Source: Nitrospirales bacterium (lineage in GTDB: Bacteria > Nitrospirota > Nitrospiria > Nitrospirales > UBA8639). From it: a stretch of DNA of 64,000 bases. The translations under genes and the position numbers were made by a program. Location of the stretch: assembly GCA_029261355.1 (NCBI GenBank), contig JAJDBM010000024.1, positions 186,001 through 250,000 of the forward strand. The letters are read 5' to 3'. Positions within the stretch are counted from its first letter, which is position 1, and every line of letters starts with the position of its first letter. Below are positions 52,835 through 62,533 of the stretch, piece after piece. The notes under the pieces are model-generated. The model was not told where the DNA came from. It saw nothing but the letters and a program-made list of their open reading frames with translations, and did not search any database.

Positions 52835-55800
52835 CAACGATTTCTCTCAGGAGCAAGGTGATTTACTCGATCACGTCCCGAATGGCATCTGCATTATTTG
52901 CCAAGATTGGACTGTCAATTTTTGGAATCAAACACTTCAAGAATGGACAGATCTACCGAAGGCGTCCGTTGAAGGGAAGCTACTTGGAGAGTTGTTTCCT
53001 CATTTAGCAAAAACACAATATACAACTCGCCTTCAACCTTTGTTTGAAGGAGGACCTCCAGTCGTATTTGCCCCACAATTCCATGCACAATTTTTCCCCG
53101 CACTTCTTTCCGGAGGTTCTCCTCGCATTCAACACACCATCGCTCGACCTATTCACTCATCAGAGAACAATTCATGGCACATCATGATTGTCGTGCAGGA
53201 TGTCTCGAGCCTTTATGGGCAAGTCCGCAAATCAGAAATGCTTCAAAGACAAGCTCAAGAAGAAATTCGAGAACGTAAACAGATAGAACAGCAAACCATC
53301 CACGTGCATCGTCAGAATCAATTACTCCTGAATTCTGTTGCAGAAGGCATCTTTGGGATAGATTTAAATGGCCTAACAACATTCGTTAATCCAGCGGGAG
53401 CCAACATGCTCGGATATGAGGTAAACGAACTCATAGGATCTCCCATGCATGCCACTATACACCATAGCTGGCCAGATGGATCCTCCTTTCCTCGTGAAGA
53501 ATGCTCAATGTATGCCACCTTCATGGATGGGACTATCCGCTATCGAGACAATGAAGTGTTGTGGCGAAAGGATGGAACAAGTTTCTCAGTCGCCTACACC
53601 AGCAATCCGATTCGAAACGACAATGGTGAACTCGAGGGAGCCGTTATCACATTTCGAGACATTACCGAACATCAGCAAAAAGAACAAACACTCAACCAGC
53701 TATCCGAACGCCTACTCCTCGCTACGTATGCGGCCAAAATGGGAATTTGGGATTGGGACATTACGAGAAATGCTTTGACATGGGACGACCAAATGCTGGC
53801 TCTGCATGGTCTGACGCGCGACCAGTTTGAAGGACAACAAGGAGGATATACAGCTTGGATGAAAACGATTCACCCTGAGGATCGACAACAAGCACAAGAA
53901 GACTCACGACAAGCCCTTCAGGAGGGAAAAGAGTACCACCCTCAATTCAGAGTCGTATGGTCGGATCAATCCATTCACACCATTCAAGCCCATGCCATAG
54001 TGCAACGAGACTCAGAGGGAAAACCAGTTCGAATGACGGGAGTGAATTGGGACATCACAAAGGAAACAGAAGCCGCGGCATCAAGAGAACTCCTCGAAAA
54101 AGCGATCAATCGAGGAACTGAGGGAATGGCGCTGTTAAACGTACAAGGGCAATTCACTTATTTGAACCCTGCCCATGCCAATATGTACGGCTTCAAGACG
54201 AATGACTTACTTGGGAAAACATGGAAAACCCTCTATGAACCCAACGAAATTGCCAAAATCCAAGAAGAAGCCTTTCCAACCCTCAATGAGACCGGACATT
54301 GGACTGGAGAAGCAGTAGGCCGGAAACGTACAGGGGATTCTTTCCCGTTAGCAATCTCACTCAGTACATTATTGAACCAACATGGTGACGTAATCGGGCT
54401 TGTCTGTGCATGCCGAGACATCACTGAGCAAAAACAAGCAGACCAACAATTTCAACTTGTTGTTGAATCAGCCCCGAGCGGAATGCTCATGACTGACTGT
54501 GAAGGCACTATCGTTCTGGTCAATCAACTCATTGAAACTCTATTCGGTTATTCCCGTGAGGAACTGATTGGGCAGACAGTTGAAATGCTCATACCGAAAC
54601 ATTTCCGGCAGCATCATAAGACCTATCGGGCTGAATTTTTCATGCAACCTGAGGCTCGGAACATGCGGTCTGGTGCAAGTTTACTCGGACTTCGCAAGAA
54701 TGAAACAGAATTTCCTATAGAAGTTGGATTAAATCCGTTGGTCACCGACCAAGGAACCTTCGTCCTCGCCACGATTATGGACATATCCGAACGGCGAAAG
54801 GCTGAGGAACAAATGGCTTTGGGCGCAAAAGATCTGGAACGAAACAACCATGAACTTGAGATAGCTCGAGATGAAGCACTTGCTGCAGTCAAAGCAAAAT
54901 CTGAATTCCTCGCAACAATGAGCCATGAAATCCGCACTCCAATGAATGGGGTCATAGGCATGACCGGCTTACTATTAGACACCTCATTGACAGATGAACA
55001 GCACGACCTTGCAGAAACCGTGAAACATTCAGGGGAATTATTACTCGAACTCATTAATGATATTCTTGACTTCTCGAAAAATGAAGCAGGAAAACTCGAT
55101 CTCGAAATTATTGAATTTGATTTGCGCAACGCAGTCGAAGAAGTACTCGAATTATTAGCTGAACGAGCATCGAATAAAGGGCTTGAATTGGTTGGCTTGA
55201 TATACGCCACCACGCCTGTCACGCTCAAGGGCGACCCAGGTCGTATTCGTCAAGTGCTCATGAATCTCATAGGGAATGCGATCAAATTCACAGAGACGGG
55301 TGAAATTGTCGTTCAAATTTCAGTTGAGAAGGAGCAAGACGAAGAAGTCATCATTCGCTTTGCCGTGACTGATACTGGCATAGGGCTGTCAGAAGAAGCA
55401 CAAGGGCGACTCTTCCAAGCATTTACCCAAGCTGATAATTCGACCACTCGAAGGTTCGGAGGCACGGGGCTTGGGCTTGCCATTTGTAAACAAATTGTTA
55501 CCTGTATGGGAGGAGATATCGGGATTATAAGTACAAAAGGAGAAGGCAGTGAATTTTGGTTTACAGTCCCCCTTCAGTGGGAGAAAAATCAGGCCCCTCC
55601 GCCTCAAGCATACATGAATCTGCAAGGAGTCCATGCCTGCTTGGTCGAAAGTAATGACACTGTTCGATTCTTGATTCACCACTATGCACAAAGTTGGGGA
55701 ATGCAATGCACCGTCGCCGCGAACGGAGCCGATGCGCTTAAACTCTTACGGACGGCTGCAACGAATAAGACACCGTGTGACCTAATCATCGTCGACCAAC

Positions 55801-56936
55801 AACTCTCGGAAATGAGTGGAGTAGACTTTGCTAAAATGGTTAAAGCAGACCTCGCGCTCTCCAATAGTCGATTGATCATGTTGTCCTCCTTCGCCCAACG
55901 CGGCGAAGCCCGGAAAGCCCAAGAAGCCGGGTTCATGGCCTATCTGACCAAACCAGTACGACAAGAGCAGCTATATCGATGCTTGACTACTGCCTTGGGC
56001 ACTTCCTCTCAAAGCACGATCAAGGATCATGAAAACTCCCCGACATTAATTACACGACACACACTTGAGGAAGCAGAAAAACGATCGCGAACCCGCATCT
56101 TGCTAGCAGAAGATAACATCGTCAATCAAAAAGTTGCCACGAAGATGCTTGACAAACTAGGCTACCGGGTTGACGTGGTCGCGAATGGAGAGGAAGCTAC
56201 CGAAGCAGTCACTCGAATCGCCTATGATGTTATTCTGATGGACTGTCAGATGCCAGAAATGGATGGGCATGAAGCGACCCGCGCGATACGCGCACGAGAA
56301 TCCTTAGAAGCAAAGGGGGAAGGAGACAAAAAAGACTCACATAACTCCGCACGCCTCAGGCCTCACATCCCTATCATAGCCCTGACTGCAAACGCTATGA
56401 AAGGGGATCGTGAACGATGCATGGAATCCGGCATGGATGATTTTCTTTCTAAACCCATCAATATGGAACAGTTGAACGAGATATTGCAGCGATGGGTCCC
56501 TCAAGAAATGTCTCCACAGCAAGATACGAATGACGTGACCCCCATTAACACTGAATGCTCACAAACAAATTCCAGAAAAGACAATCAGACTACCCCACTA
56601 GACATGCACATACTCGATGAACTTCGGGCATTAGGAGGAGACGATGATCCAGATTTCTTAGCCTCTGTCATTGATCAATTCCTTAACGATATCCCTCGAC
56701 ACCTCGATGGCATTCGACAGGCTATTGAGCATCATGACGCTGAAAGCCTCATGAAAATCGCCCATGGCCTTAAAGGAAGTTGTCGCAACATTGGTGCCAA
56801 ACCATTGGCCGATGTGTGTTTTGCTTTGGAGCAGTTGGGACGAGGGGGAAGCACTGAGGGTGCGGCCCCAATCCTCGCGCAATTAGAGGCTGAAGAATCA
56901 CGCGTGCGATCGGCCTTCCAAGCCACAACTCAATAA
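52827..56936 (+). CDS. Multi-PAS hybrid histidine kinase with REC and HPt domains
   Basis: This 1369-residue soluble protein has five PAS domains (about 12-130, 160-290, 292-410, 420-540, 545-660). HisKA (His in [13 protein letters not shown], about 700), HATPase_c (about 790-910) and REC 1 (about 925-1050) follow. REC 1 has LVESND in place of the acidic pair and may be inactive. REC 2 (about 1090-1220, [23 protein letters not shown]) and HPt (about 1255-1360, His in [13 protein letters not shown]) complete it. The C-terminal half parallels the kinase at 47068. It is translationally coupled to cheC. No membrane helix is present, so the signal is cytoplasmic. Confidence 0.93.
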   Translation: MANNDFSQEQGDLLDHVPNGICIICQDWTVNFWNQTLQEWTDLPKASVEGKLLGELFPHLAKTQYTTRLQPLFEGGPPVVFAPQFHAQFFPALLSGGSPRIQHTIARPIHSSENNSWHIMIVVQDVSSLYGQVRKSEMLQRQAQEEIRERKQIEQQTIHVHRQNQLLLNSVAEGIFGIDLNGLTTFVNPAGANMLGYEVNELIGSPMHATIHHSWPDGSSFPREECSMYATFMDGTIRYRDNEVLWRKDGTSFSVAYTSNPIRNDNGELEGAVITFRDITEHQQKEQTLNQLSERLLLATYAAKMGIWDWDITRNALTWDDQMLALHGLTRDQFEGQQGGYTAWMKTIHPEDRQQAQEDSRQALQEGKEYHPQFRVVWSDQSIHTIQAHAIVQRDSEGKPVRMTGVNWDITKETEAAASRELLEKAINRGTEGMALLNVQGQFTYLNPAHANMYGFKTNDLLGKTWKTLYEPNEIAKIQEEAFPTLNETGHWTGEAVGRKRTGDSFPLAISLSTLLNQHGDVIGLVCACRDITEQKQADQQFQLVVESAPSGMLMTDCEGTIVLVNQLIETLFGYSREELIGQTVEMLIPKHFRQHHKTYRAEFFMQPEARNMRSGASLLGLRKNETEFPIEVGLNPLVTDQGTFVLATIMDISERRKAEEQMALGAKDLERNNHELEIARDEALAAVKAKSEFLATMSHEIRTPMNGVIGMTGLLLDTSLTDEQHDLAETVKHSGELLLELINDILDFSKNEAGKLDLEIIEFDLRNAVEEVLELLAERASNKGLELVGLIYATTPVTLKGDPGRIRQVLMNLIGNAIKFTETGEIVVQISVEKEQDEEVIIRFAVTDTGIGLSEEAQGRLFQAFTQADNSTTRRFGGTGLGLAICKQIVTCMGGDIGIISTKGEGSEFWFTVPLQWEKNQAPPPQAYMNLQGVHACLVESNDTVRFLIHHYAQSWGMQCTVAANGADALKLLRTAATNKTPCDLIIVDQQLSEMSGVDFAKMVKADLALSNSRLIMLSSFAQRGEARKAQEAGFMAYLTKPVRQEQLYRCLTTALGTSSQSTIKDHENSPTLITRHTLEEAEKRSRTRILLAEDNIVNQKVATKMLDKLGYRVDVVANGEEATEAVTRIAYDVILMDCQMPEMDGHEATRAIRARESLEAKGEGDKKDSHNSARLRPHIPIIALTANAMKGDRERCMESGMDDFLSKPINMEQLNEILQRWVPQEMSPQQDTNDVTPINTECSQTNSRKDNQTTPLDMHILDELRALGGDDDPDFLASVIDQFLNDIPRHLDGIRQAIEHHDAESLMKIAHGLKGSCRNIGAKPLADVCFALEQLGRGGSTEGAAPILAQLEAEESRVRSAFQATTQ

Positions 56937-56997
56937 CAGACTTCTTCTTAAATCCACCTGACCTCTTCTATTTGAAAGAACTCAAGAGATAGGTCAC

Positions 56998-57849
56998 TCA
57001 GGCGGGAACCTTCACGAGTAGGTTATCAAGCAGCCGAACCTTGCCAAGACGAATCGCACCAAGCAAGACTACGGTTTTACGAACGTCTTGGCTCGGTAAA
57101 AGAGTTTCTGAATCACACACATTCAGATAATCAATCTTGATCTTTGAGTCGTTTTGTACGTGCGCACACATCACTTTTTCTATTTTCGAAATGGACTTTT
57201 CGCCATCCCGAATCACTCGACTGCCATCACGCAAGGCTTGATACAATAGAGGAGCTCGTCTTCGTGCGAATGATGATAGGTATCCATTCCTCGAACTTAA
57301 CGCCAATCCATCCGCCTCCCGCACTGTTGGACACATAACGATACGTGTGCCCTGATTCAGATCTCTTGCCATTTGTTTAATAATACAAAATTGCTGGTAA
57401 TCTTTCTGACCAAAGTAAGCCTGATGAGGGGTCACAAGGTTCAATAATTTTGTGACGACAGTCGTGACACCTTGAAAATGTGTACTACGCTTGGCGCCTT
57501 CCCAGCGATTAGCTAGATGACTTACCTTTACAGATGTTTGGAAGTCAGAAGGATACAATTCTTTGCGTGATGGGATGAACACCACATCAACACCTTCTTT
57601 TCGGCAGAGTGCAATATCAGATTCTAGAGGGCGAGGATATTCATCTAAATCCTCGGTTGGCCCAAATTGAAGGGGATTAACAAATATACTTACGACCACA
57701 ATCTGACATGATCGTCGAGCACGCTGCATGAGGGACTGATGGCCAGGATGAAACGCACCCATCGTTGGCACAAAGCCAATCACCACCTGCCTTGAAATCT
57801 GATTACGTCTCCAGCGTTGAAGACCATTGATGGATCGAATAATCTTCAT
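56998..57849 (-). CDS. panC: Pantothenate synthetase
   Basis: This 283-residue protein has the PanC motifs: FVPTMGAFHPGHQSLMQRAR (the HxGH adenylate site), VSIFVNPLQFGPTEDLDEYPR, FQGVTTVVTKLLNLV, YFGQKDYQQFCIIK and SSRNGYLS. It joins pantoate and beta-alanine. A slightly extended C-terminus is seen. It is separate from folK. Confidence 0.96.
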   Translation of the reverse strand: MKIIRSINGLQRWRRNQISRQVVIGFVPTMGAFHPGHQSLMQRARRSCQIVVVSIFVNPLQFGPTEDLDEYPRPLESDIALCRKEGVDVVFIPSRKELYPSDFQTSVKVSHLANRWEGAKRSTHFQGVTTVVTKLLNLVTPHQAYFGQKDYQQFCIIKQMARDLNQGTRIVMCPTVREADGLALSSRNGYLSSFARRRAPLLYQALRDGSRVIRDGEKSISKIEKVMCAHVQNDSKIKIDYLNVCDSETLLPSQDVRKTVVLLGAIRLGKVRLLDNLLVKVPA

Positions 57850-57965
57850 CTACTTATGCCTGTAAAAAAATTGAAACTATCACCGTCAAGAATCTGTTGG
57901 ACACCACCAATTCAATCATTCCACTGACAGTGACCTCATTACATAGACTCTCGTACCGTGACACA

Positions 57966-58523
57966 TTACTCGCCAGGAGGCGGGGCACATGTTGGTCGAT
58001 TACCAAAACGTGTGCCTGGAACCACATCTAGCTTGCGAACTTCGTGCGAGTCCTCAAGCTCATGATAGATTTCTGTGACGGATCGATTGTAGACAGGATG
58101 CTGCCACTGCGGATCGAGTTCTATCAATGGTTCAAGGACAAATCGTCGAAGATGTAGGCGAGGGTGTGGCACCGTGAGATCAGGTTCATGAATGATCTGT
58201 TGTCCATAGAATAAAATGTCGAAATCCATGGTCCGGGGTCCACTTCGATGCTCCTCATCTCTCCCTAAGGCCTTCTCCGTTTCTTGACAAATCTCAAAAA
58301 GCTTTCGAATCTGAAGTGTCGTTTCGATTTTCACCACACCATTATAAAACCAGGTGTCTCCCAATACCCCTTGCGGGTCTATCGGTCGTGTTTCATAATA
58401 GGATGAAACCCCACGGACCTGTGAATGAGGTATCAAGCCCATCAGCGTCACCGCACGATCACATAACTCATGTCGGTCACCAACATTTGAACCGAATCCA
58501 ACAAAGACAATTTCTGGATGCAT
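57966..58523 (-). CDS. folK: HPPK, 6-hydroxymethyl-dihydropterin pyrophosphokinase
   Basis: This 185-residue protein has VGFGSNVGDR at the start, SSYYETRPID, FYNGVVKIETTL, LGRDEEHRSGPRTMDFDILFYG and VPHPRLHLRRFVLEPLIELDPQWQHP. It acts in folate synthesis. The C-terminal tail is longer than average by about 25 residues. It follows the dapL gene on the same strand. Confidence 0.96.
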   Translation of the reverse strand: MHPEIVFVGFGSNVGDRHELCDRAVTLMGLIPHSQVRGVSSYYETRPIDPQGVLGDTWFYNGVVKIETTLQIRKLFEICQETEKALGRDEEHRSGPRTMDFDILFYGQQIIHEPDLTVPHPRLHLRRFVLEPLIELDPQWQHPVYNRSVTEIYHELEDSHEVRKLDVVPGTRFGNRPTCAPPPGE

Positions 58524-58565
58524 ACGTGCGTTTCCTCAGGAGAGGAGTCGTGGTCAATGGATCAA

Positions 58566-59741
58566 TTACCAACCAATCTTTTTCATTCGTTCAACAGCCT
58601 CTGCTAGCCGTTCCTTTGACGTTGTCACCGTCATACGAATATACCCTTCGCCTGGATCGCCAAATCCATTACCTGGAGTCGTGACAATACCAGCCTTCTC
58701 AATCAAATGGGCTGTAAAAGAAGCTGAGGTATATCCTTTGGGAACTTCAATCCATACATAAAATGCTGCGGCAGGGTTATCTAGTTCCAACCCAAGGCTT
58801 TTTAAACCTGGAACTAACACATCTCGTCGCTCTTGGTAGATAGTACGCAGTCCGTCGGTCAGTTGATCGTCAGATTCCAAGGCAGTAATCCCCGCTTCTT
58901 GAATGGCTTGAAAGACTCCCGAATCAATATTGGTTTTCACTTTGCCTAACCCGCCAATCACATCTTTATTCCCCACCGCAAATCCGATTCGCCAGCCGGT
59001 CATATTGAACGTTTTGGAAAGGGAATGAAATTCAATGCCCACGTCTTTTGCCCCATCGACTTCTAGAAAGCTCGGGGGACGTTTCCCATCGTAGTAAATC
59101 TCGGTGTAGGCCGCATCATGACAGACGATGATCTGGTGCTCTTGGGCAAAATCTACCACCCGCTTAAAAAATTCTTTATCCGCCACAACTGAAGTGGGAT
59201 TATTGGGTGAATTTAAAAACATGAGTTTGGCTTTTTGAGCGACGTCTTTCGGAATGGCATCAAGGTCAGGCAGAAACCCATTCTGCTTGGTTAATGGCAT
59301 GAAATACGGAGTTCCTCCCGCAAAGCTTGTCGCAACAGGGTACACGGGATACCCAGGACTGGGAATCAACACAACATCCCCAGTATTAATAAAGGCGAGA
59401 GGCACATGGCCAATCCCTTCTTTTGATCCAATTAAGGTGACAATTTCTGTTTTGGGATCGGCCTCTACCCCAAAGCGCCGCTTGTACCATTGAGCGACAG
59501 CCGTACGAAAAGACAGCATGCCGTCATAGGATGGATATTGGTGATGTTTAGGGTCACCTGCAACCTGCTTCAGACGTTCGATAATACATTCAGGCGTCGG
59601 GAGGTCAGGATCCCCCACTCCAAGATTAATGATGTCCATGCCCTTATCTATGGCTTTTCGTTTCATCTCATCAATCGCCGCAAACAAATATGGCGGCAGC
59701 GTTCGAATACGGTCAGCATATGTAATAGGAAACCCACCCAT
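58566..59741 (-). CDS. dapL: LL-diaminopimelate aminotransferase
   Basis: This 391-residue class I/II aminotransferase begins [28 protein letters not shown] and [14 protein letters not shown], which are typical of the DapL group. The PLP Lys is in [15 protein letters not shown] (about 236), with an [10 protein letters not shown] loop and an Arg near the end in GEGYIRMTV. It makes LL-DAP directly from tetrahydrodipicolinate for lysine and peptidoglycan synthesis. This route is used by Nitrospirota, among others. Confidence 0.9.
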   Translation of the reverse strand: MGGFPITYADRIRTLPPYLFAAIDEMKRKAIDKGMDIINLGVGDPDLPTPECIIERLKQVAGDPKHHQYPSYDGMLSFRTAVAQWYKRRFGVEADPKTEIVTLIGSKEGIGHVPLAFINTGDVVLIPSPGYPVYPVATSFAGGTPYFMPLTKQNGFLPDLDAIPKDVAQKAKLMFLNSPNNPTSVVADKEFFKRVVDFAQEHQIIVCHDAAYTEIYYDGKRPPSFLEVDGAKDVGIEFHSLSKTFNMTGWRIGFAVGNKDVIGGLGKVKTNIDSGVFQAIQEAGITALESDDQLTDGLRTIYQERRDVLVPGLKSLGLELDNPAAAFYVWIEVPKGYTSASFTAHLIEKAGIVTTPGNGFGDPGEGYIRMTVTTSKERLAEAVERMKKIGW

Positions 59742-59940
59742 AAATCCTTACTCCTTTTTTACCTTTAACAATGACTCACGTGAAGCCAAGTTCACATGGT
59801 CTTATTCGTGAACCAATGCTCATCGTTCTAGACGAGGAACATTCTGCGATTAACATTCTATTCCGATGCACGTTACTTCAGGCCAAGGGAAGTAATCAAG
59901 AATAGCGTACCAGGGACCCACGATGTGCCCGCCGTCGAAC

Positions 59941-60627
59941 CTATTGAGTATCTGCGGTGAGATGGGCTATGAGTCGAGCAGCACAAGCATGCATGTGGGG
60001 AAGTGCGGGAATGGTTTTTGACAGGATCAAATCAGGAGAGGTGCCACATCGAACCACATCCTGTGAACATTGCTGAGACAACACCTGAACCCCCGCTTCT
60101 TCTATTTCAAGATGAAATAAAAGTGCGTACACATTGGTGCCGTATCTGTAGGCTTGAACCGGGTACTGCTCTGAACTGGCAAGGAGAACAGTTTTCTCTG
60201 GCAGCTCAAATCCTTCGCCATGCCATTGAAACACATCAAATGAACGCGGCATCGCTTCAAACACAGGATCCTGTTGGCCCTCTTTAGTCAGTTCAATTGG
60301 CACCATCCCAATCTCAAATTCGACACTTGGGGTAACAGACGTTCCGAGAGCTCGCGTAATCATTTGCGAACCGAAACAAACACCAATCACAGGTATATTT
60401 TTTGAAAGCGCGGCTTGAATAAATACCAACTCCTCCTCAATCCATGGGTCTGAGTCATTTACAGACATCGGGCCACCCATAATAAGTAACAATTCGCCAA
60501 GCGCGGTGGGTAGCCCTTGCTCAGGAATGAGCTGTGTGCACACCTCGTACCCATGCTGCTCAAGACAAGGTCGGAAGAACCCTGGCCCTTCAAACTCGAC
60601 ATGTTGTAAACAATGAGCAATTCTCAT
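59941..60627 (-). CDS. Class I glutamine amidotransferase-like protein
   Basis: This 228-residue protein has the GATase fold: IMGGPMSVNDSDPW, the nucleophile Cys in VIGVCFGSQMITRALG (about 83), a His in LLFHLEIEE (about 172) and the following Glu. It resembles the GMP-synthase-like GATases used as stand-alone proteins. No synthetase partner lies adjacent, so the acceptor is unknown. About 200 bases separate it from dapL. Confidence 0.88.
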   Translation of the reverse strand: MRIAHCLQHVEFEGPGFFRPCLEQHGYEVCTQLIPEQGLPTALGELLLIMGGPMSVNDSDPWIEEELVFIQAALSKNIPVIGVCFGSQMITRALGTSVTPSVEFEIGMVPIELTKEGQQDPVFEAMPRSFDVFQWHGEGFELPEKTVLLASSEQYPVQAYRYGTNVYALLFHLEIEEAGVQVLSQQCSQDVVRCGTSPDLILSKTIPALPHMHACAARLIAHLTADTQ

Positions 60628-60736
60628 CAGTATGTGTATGACGTAATGTCAGTTCCCTCGTTATAGGATGCTGTCGACGTCATAAACGAAACAGAAGGAT
60701 AATCGAAGGTCGACAAGGAAGGGGAGAAACAGTTTA

Positions 60737-61438
60737 CTAGGCAGAGACAACCGGGATCACGTGTCCGTTTTTTTGATTGACGCATTCGACGAGATGCCAG
60801 AATCTGAGAGGATTCACCTTTTTCTTCCGTTCAACGACGAGAGTGGTGCCCTCCAATACGGTATTCAGCGACAAGTCTGTCCGAAACCCAATATGCTTGC
60901 AGAGAGGTGAAATCATCTTTTCAACAGCCGCAATCATTTTATTGCCATTACTAAAGTGATTGAGCATGATAATACGTCCGCCTGGCTTGCAAACACGAAT
61001 CATTTCGCTGACCACTTTTCTATAATCTGGTACAGCCGTCACCACGTATGCTGCCATGACGATATCAAATGAATCATTCTCTAATTCCATCTGAGCTGCA
61101 TCCATATGTCGTAATGTCACATGATCAAGCTGATGCACTTCCATCCGTTTACGTGCTTTCTTTAACATACCTTCTGCGAAGTCAATACCTAGGACCTCAC
61201 AGTTTTTTGGATACAATGGCAGCGCCTCACCTGTTCCGACACCTACTTCTAATACTCGATCTCCTGGCTGAATACGCAAACCACGGACCGCTGATTCACG
61301 TGATTGTTGCACCATTCGTCCGAATGTTTGATCATACATGATGGCATAGTTCGTATAGACTTTTTCGACTTTTTCACTATCCATATACCCTCCAAGAGAC
61401 GCTTTCGCTGCTTCGTTCACACTCATAGGATGACTCAA
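60737..61438 (-). CDS. SAM-dependent methyltransferase, PmtA-like
   Basis: This 233-residue Rossmann methyltransferase has VLEVGVGTGEALPLYP (motif I), VLGIDFAEGMLKKARKR, MAAYVVTAVPD and CKPGGRIIMLNHF. The sequence resembles the PmtA type of phosphatidylethanolamine N-methyltransferase, with SPLCKHIGFRTDL near the C-terminus. Substrate cannot be proven. Met 19 (MDSEKVEKVY) is an alternative start. Confidence 0.85.
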   Translation of the reverse strand: MSHPMSVNEAAKASLGGYMDSEKVEKVYTNYAIMYDQTFGRMVQQSRESAVRGLRIQPGDRVLEVGVGTGEALPLYPKNCEVLGIDFAEGMLKKARKRMEVHQLDHVTLRHMDAAQMELENDSFDIVMAAYVVTAVPDYRKVVSEMIRVCKPGGRIIMLNHFSNGNKMIAAVEKMISPLCKHIGFRTDLSLNTVLEGTTLVVERKKKVNPLRFWHLVECVNQKNGHVIPVVSA

Positions 61439-61494
61439 TTATGAATAAGGTTAAAAATATGAATAAGGGGGTTTGAGCTGGGGATATTTAGTTA

Positions 61495-61543
61495 GGCGGG
61501 ATACCCGGATGTTGGCGCCGTAGTCGGGACGGCCCACCTCCGC
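61495..61543 (-). other. GC-rich structured leader candidate upstream of the methyltransferase
   Basis: On the minus strand this 49-base GC-rich block can form GCCGT/ACGGC (loop CCCGACT) and CGGG-TAT-CCCG hairpins. The loop CCCG can pair with the CGGG segment, which would make a pseudoknot. It lies about 60-105 bases upstream of the methyltransferase start inside an otherwise AT-rich 362-base gap (61439-61800). No known riboswitch class is recognised. The rest of the gap holds a hairpin ACGAGA-TGCT-TCTCGT at 61716-61731 but no other gene. Confidence 0.35.
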
Positions 61544-61800
61544 ATGACGTAAGTGTAACTTACCCAACTTTTCAAGGAGAGTCAACTATATCTTCCTCCT
61601 CTCGTGAACCTTCATTGGGGACAACTCGTCTGTCCCTATCCCTGTAATCGTGATGTGACATTCAGCAATTTCGCCAAAAGGATTGCATTGCTCCATGTGG
61701 TTTTCTACAATTCATACGAGATGCTTCTCGTGTGACCTTTGATAATATTTTGCACTCATTGAAATTGAAAAAATAGATCGAGACTTCAGGAGGATCAAAC

Positions 61801-62469
61801 ATGCGGACTCAACATTTTCACTTCATTCAACTTTTTCTACTGACACTGCTGGCATGCGGATTCCTCAATTGGGGCATCAATCCCAATCAGGCACTGGCGA
61901 TTGATATTCAACTCAGCATGGAGCAAGCCAATCAAGCATTAGCTGACGGACGCGGTTCAATGGAAAAAGCGGTAAAGGTCGAAGATGTGGCTGTGATTAT
62001 GAAAGCTGCTGAACATGCCATCCGCGTAGGTGCCAATCCAGAAAAAGAACCTTGTGGAGCTCACGCCATTCTACGAACACGCTATTACTGGCTAGAGTAT
62101 TTTGGGCGCAGAGAAGCCGCTGAGTCCAAACGGCAGAAAAAACCAGTTCGCATGCCCGAAAGCAAAATTCAGGAAATTTTGCAGATGCCGTATCTCGAAG
62201 TGGAAATTCGAATGTGTGGAGAAGAAGAATTCTTTGCTGAAGGCGTGGATGTAGCCCTGCAACAAGGATCCCTTATGGCTCGCCCGGTTGATGTTGGGGC
62301 CGCTGAACGTGGCAAGAAAAACCCGGGAGACATTCCCAGCTATCGTTCTCGATTTACTGCACGGTTTGCCTATGCCGACTTTGACCCCCAAGCTGAGAGC
62401 ACCTTAGCTGTTTTTTTTCCCGATGGGAAATTATTCAACATCGAAACGGACCTTTCTAAAATACGGTAA
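61801..62469 (+). CDS. Secreted hypothetical protein
   Basis: 222 residues. A signal peptide runs to about 32 (NQALA then IDIQL), followed by a helical N-terminal part (MEQANQALADGRGSMEKAVKVEDVAVIMKAAEHAI) and a C-terminal beta domain ending FARFAYADFDP-like and AVFFPDGKLFNIETD. Two Cys (PCGAHA and RMCGEEE) may pair. CAGGAGG precedes the ATG. The family is not recognised. It is probably periplasmic. Confidence 0.75.
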   Translation: MRTQHFHFIQLFLLTLLACGFLNWGINPNQALAIDIQLSMEQANQALADGRGSMEKAVKVEDVAVIMKAAEHAIRVGANPEKEPCGAHAILRTRYYWLEYFGRREAAESKRQKKPVRMPESKIQEILQMPYLEVEIRMCGEEEFFAEGVDVALQQGSLMARPVDVGAAERGKKNPGDIPSYRSRFTARFAYADFDPQAESTLAVFFPDGKLFNIETDLSKIR

Positions 62470-62533
62470 TTGCTTAACGCATCCACCCCATATTTTCGTT
62501 TCTTGCGAAAAATGCCTGCTCAGGGTAGTTCCC

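Noticed and set aside
54623-55228. Long minus-strand frame (201 codons) inside the second hybrid kinase
   Set aside because: It is antisense to conserved PAS and HisKA coding sequence, is Ser/Arg-rich as expected for a shadow frame, and has no family features.
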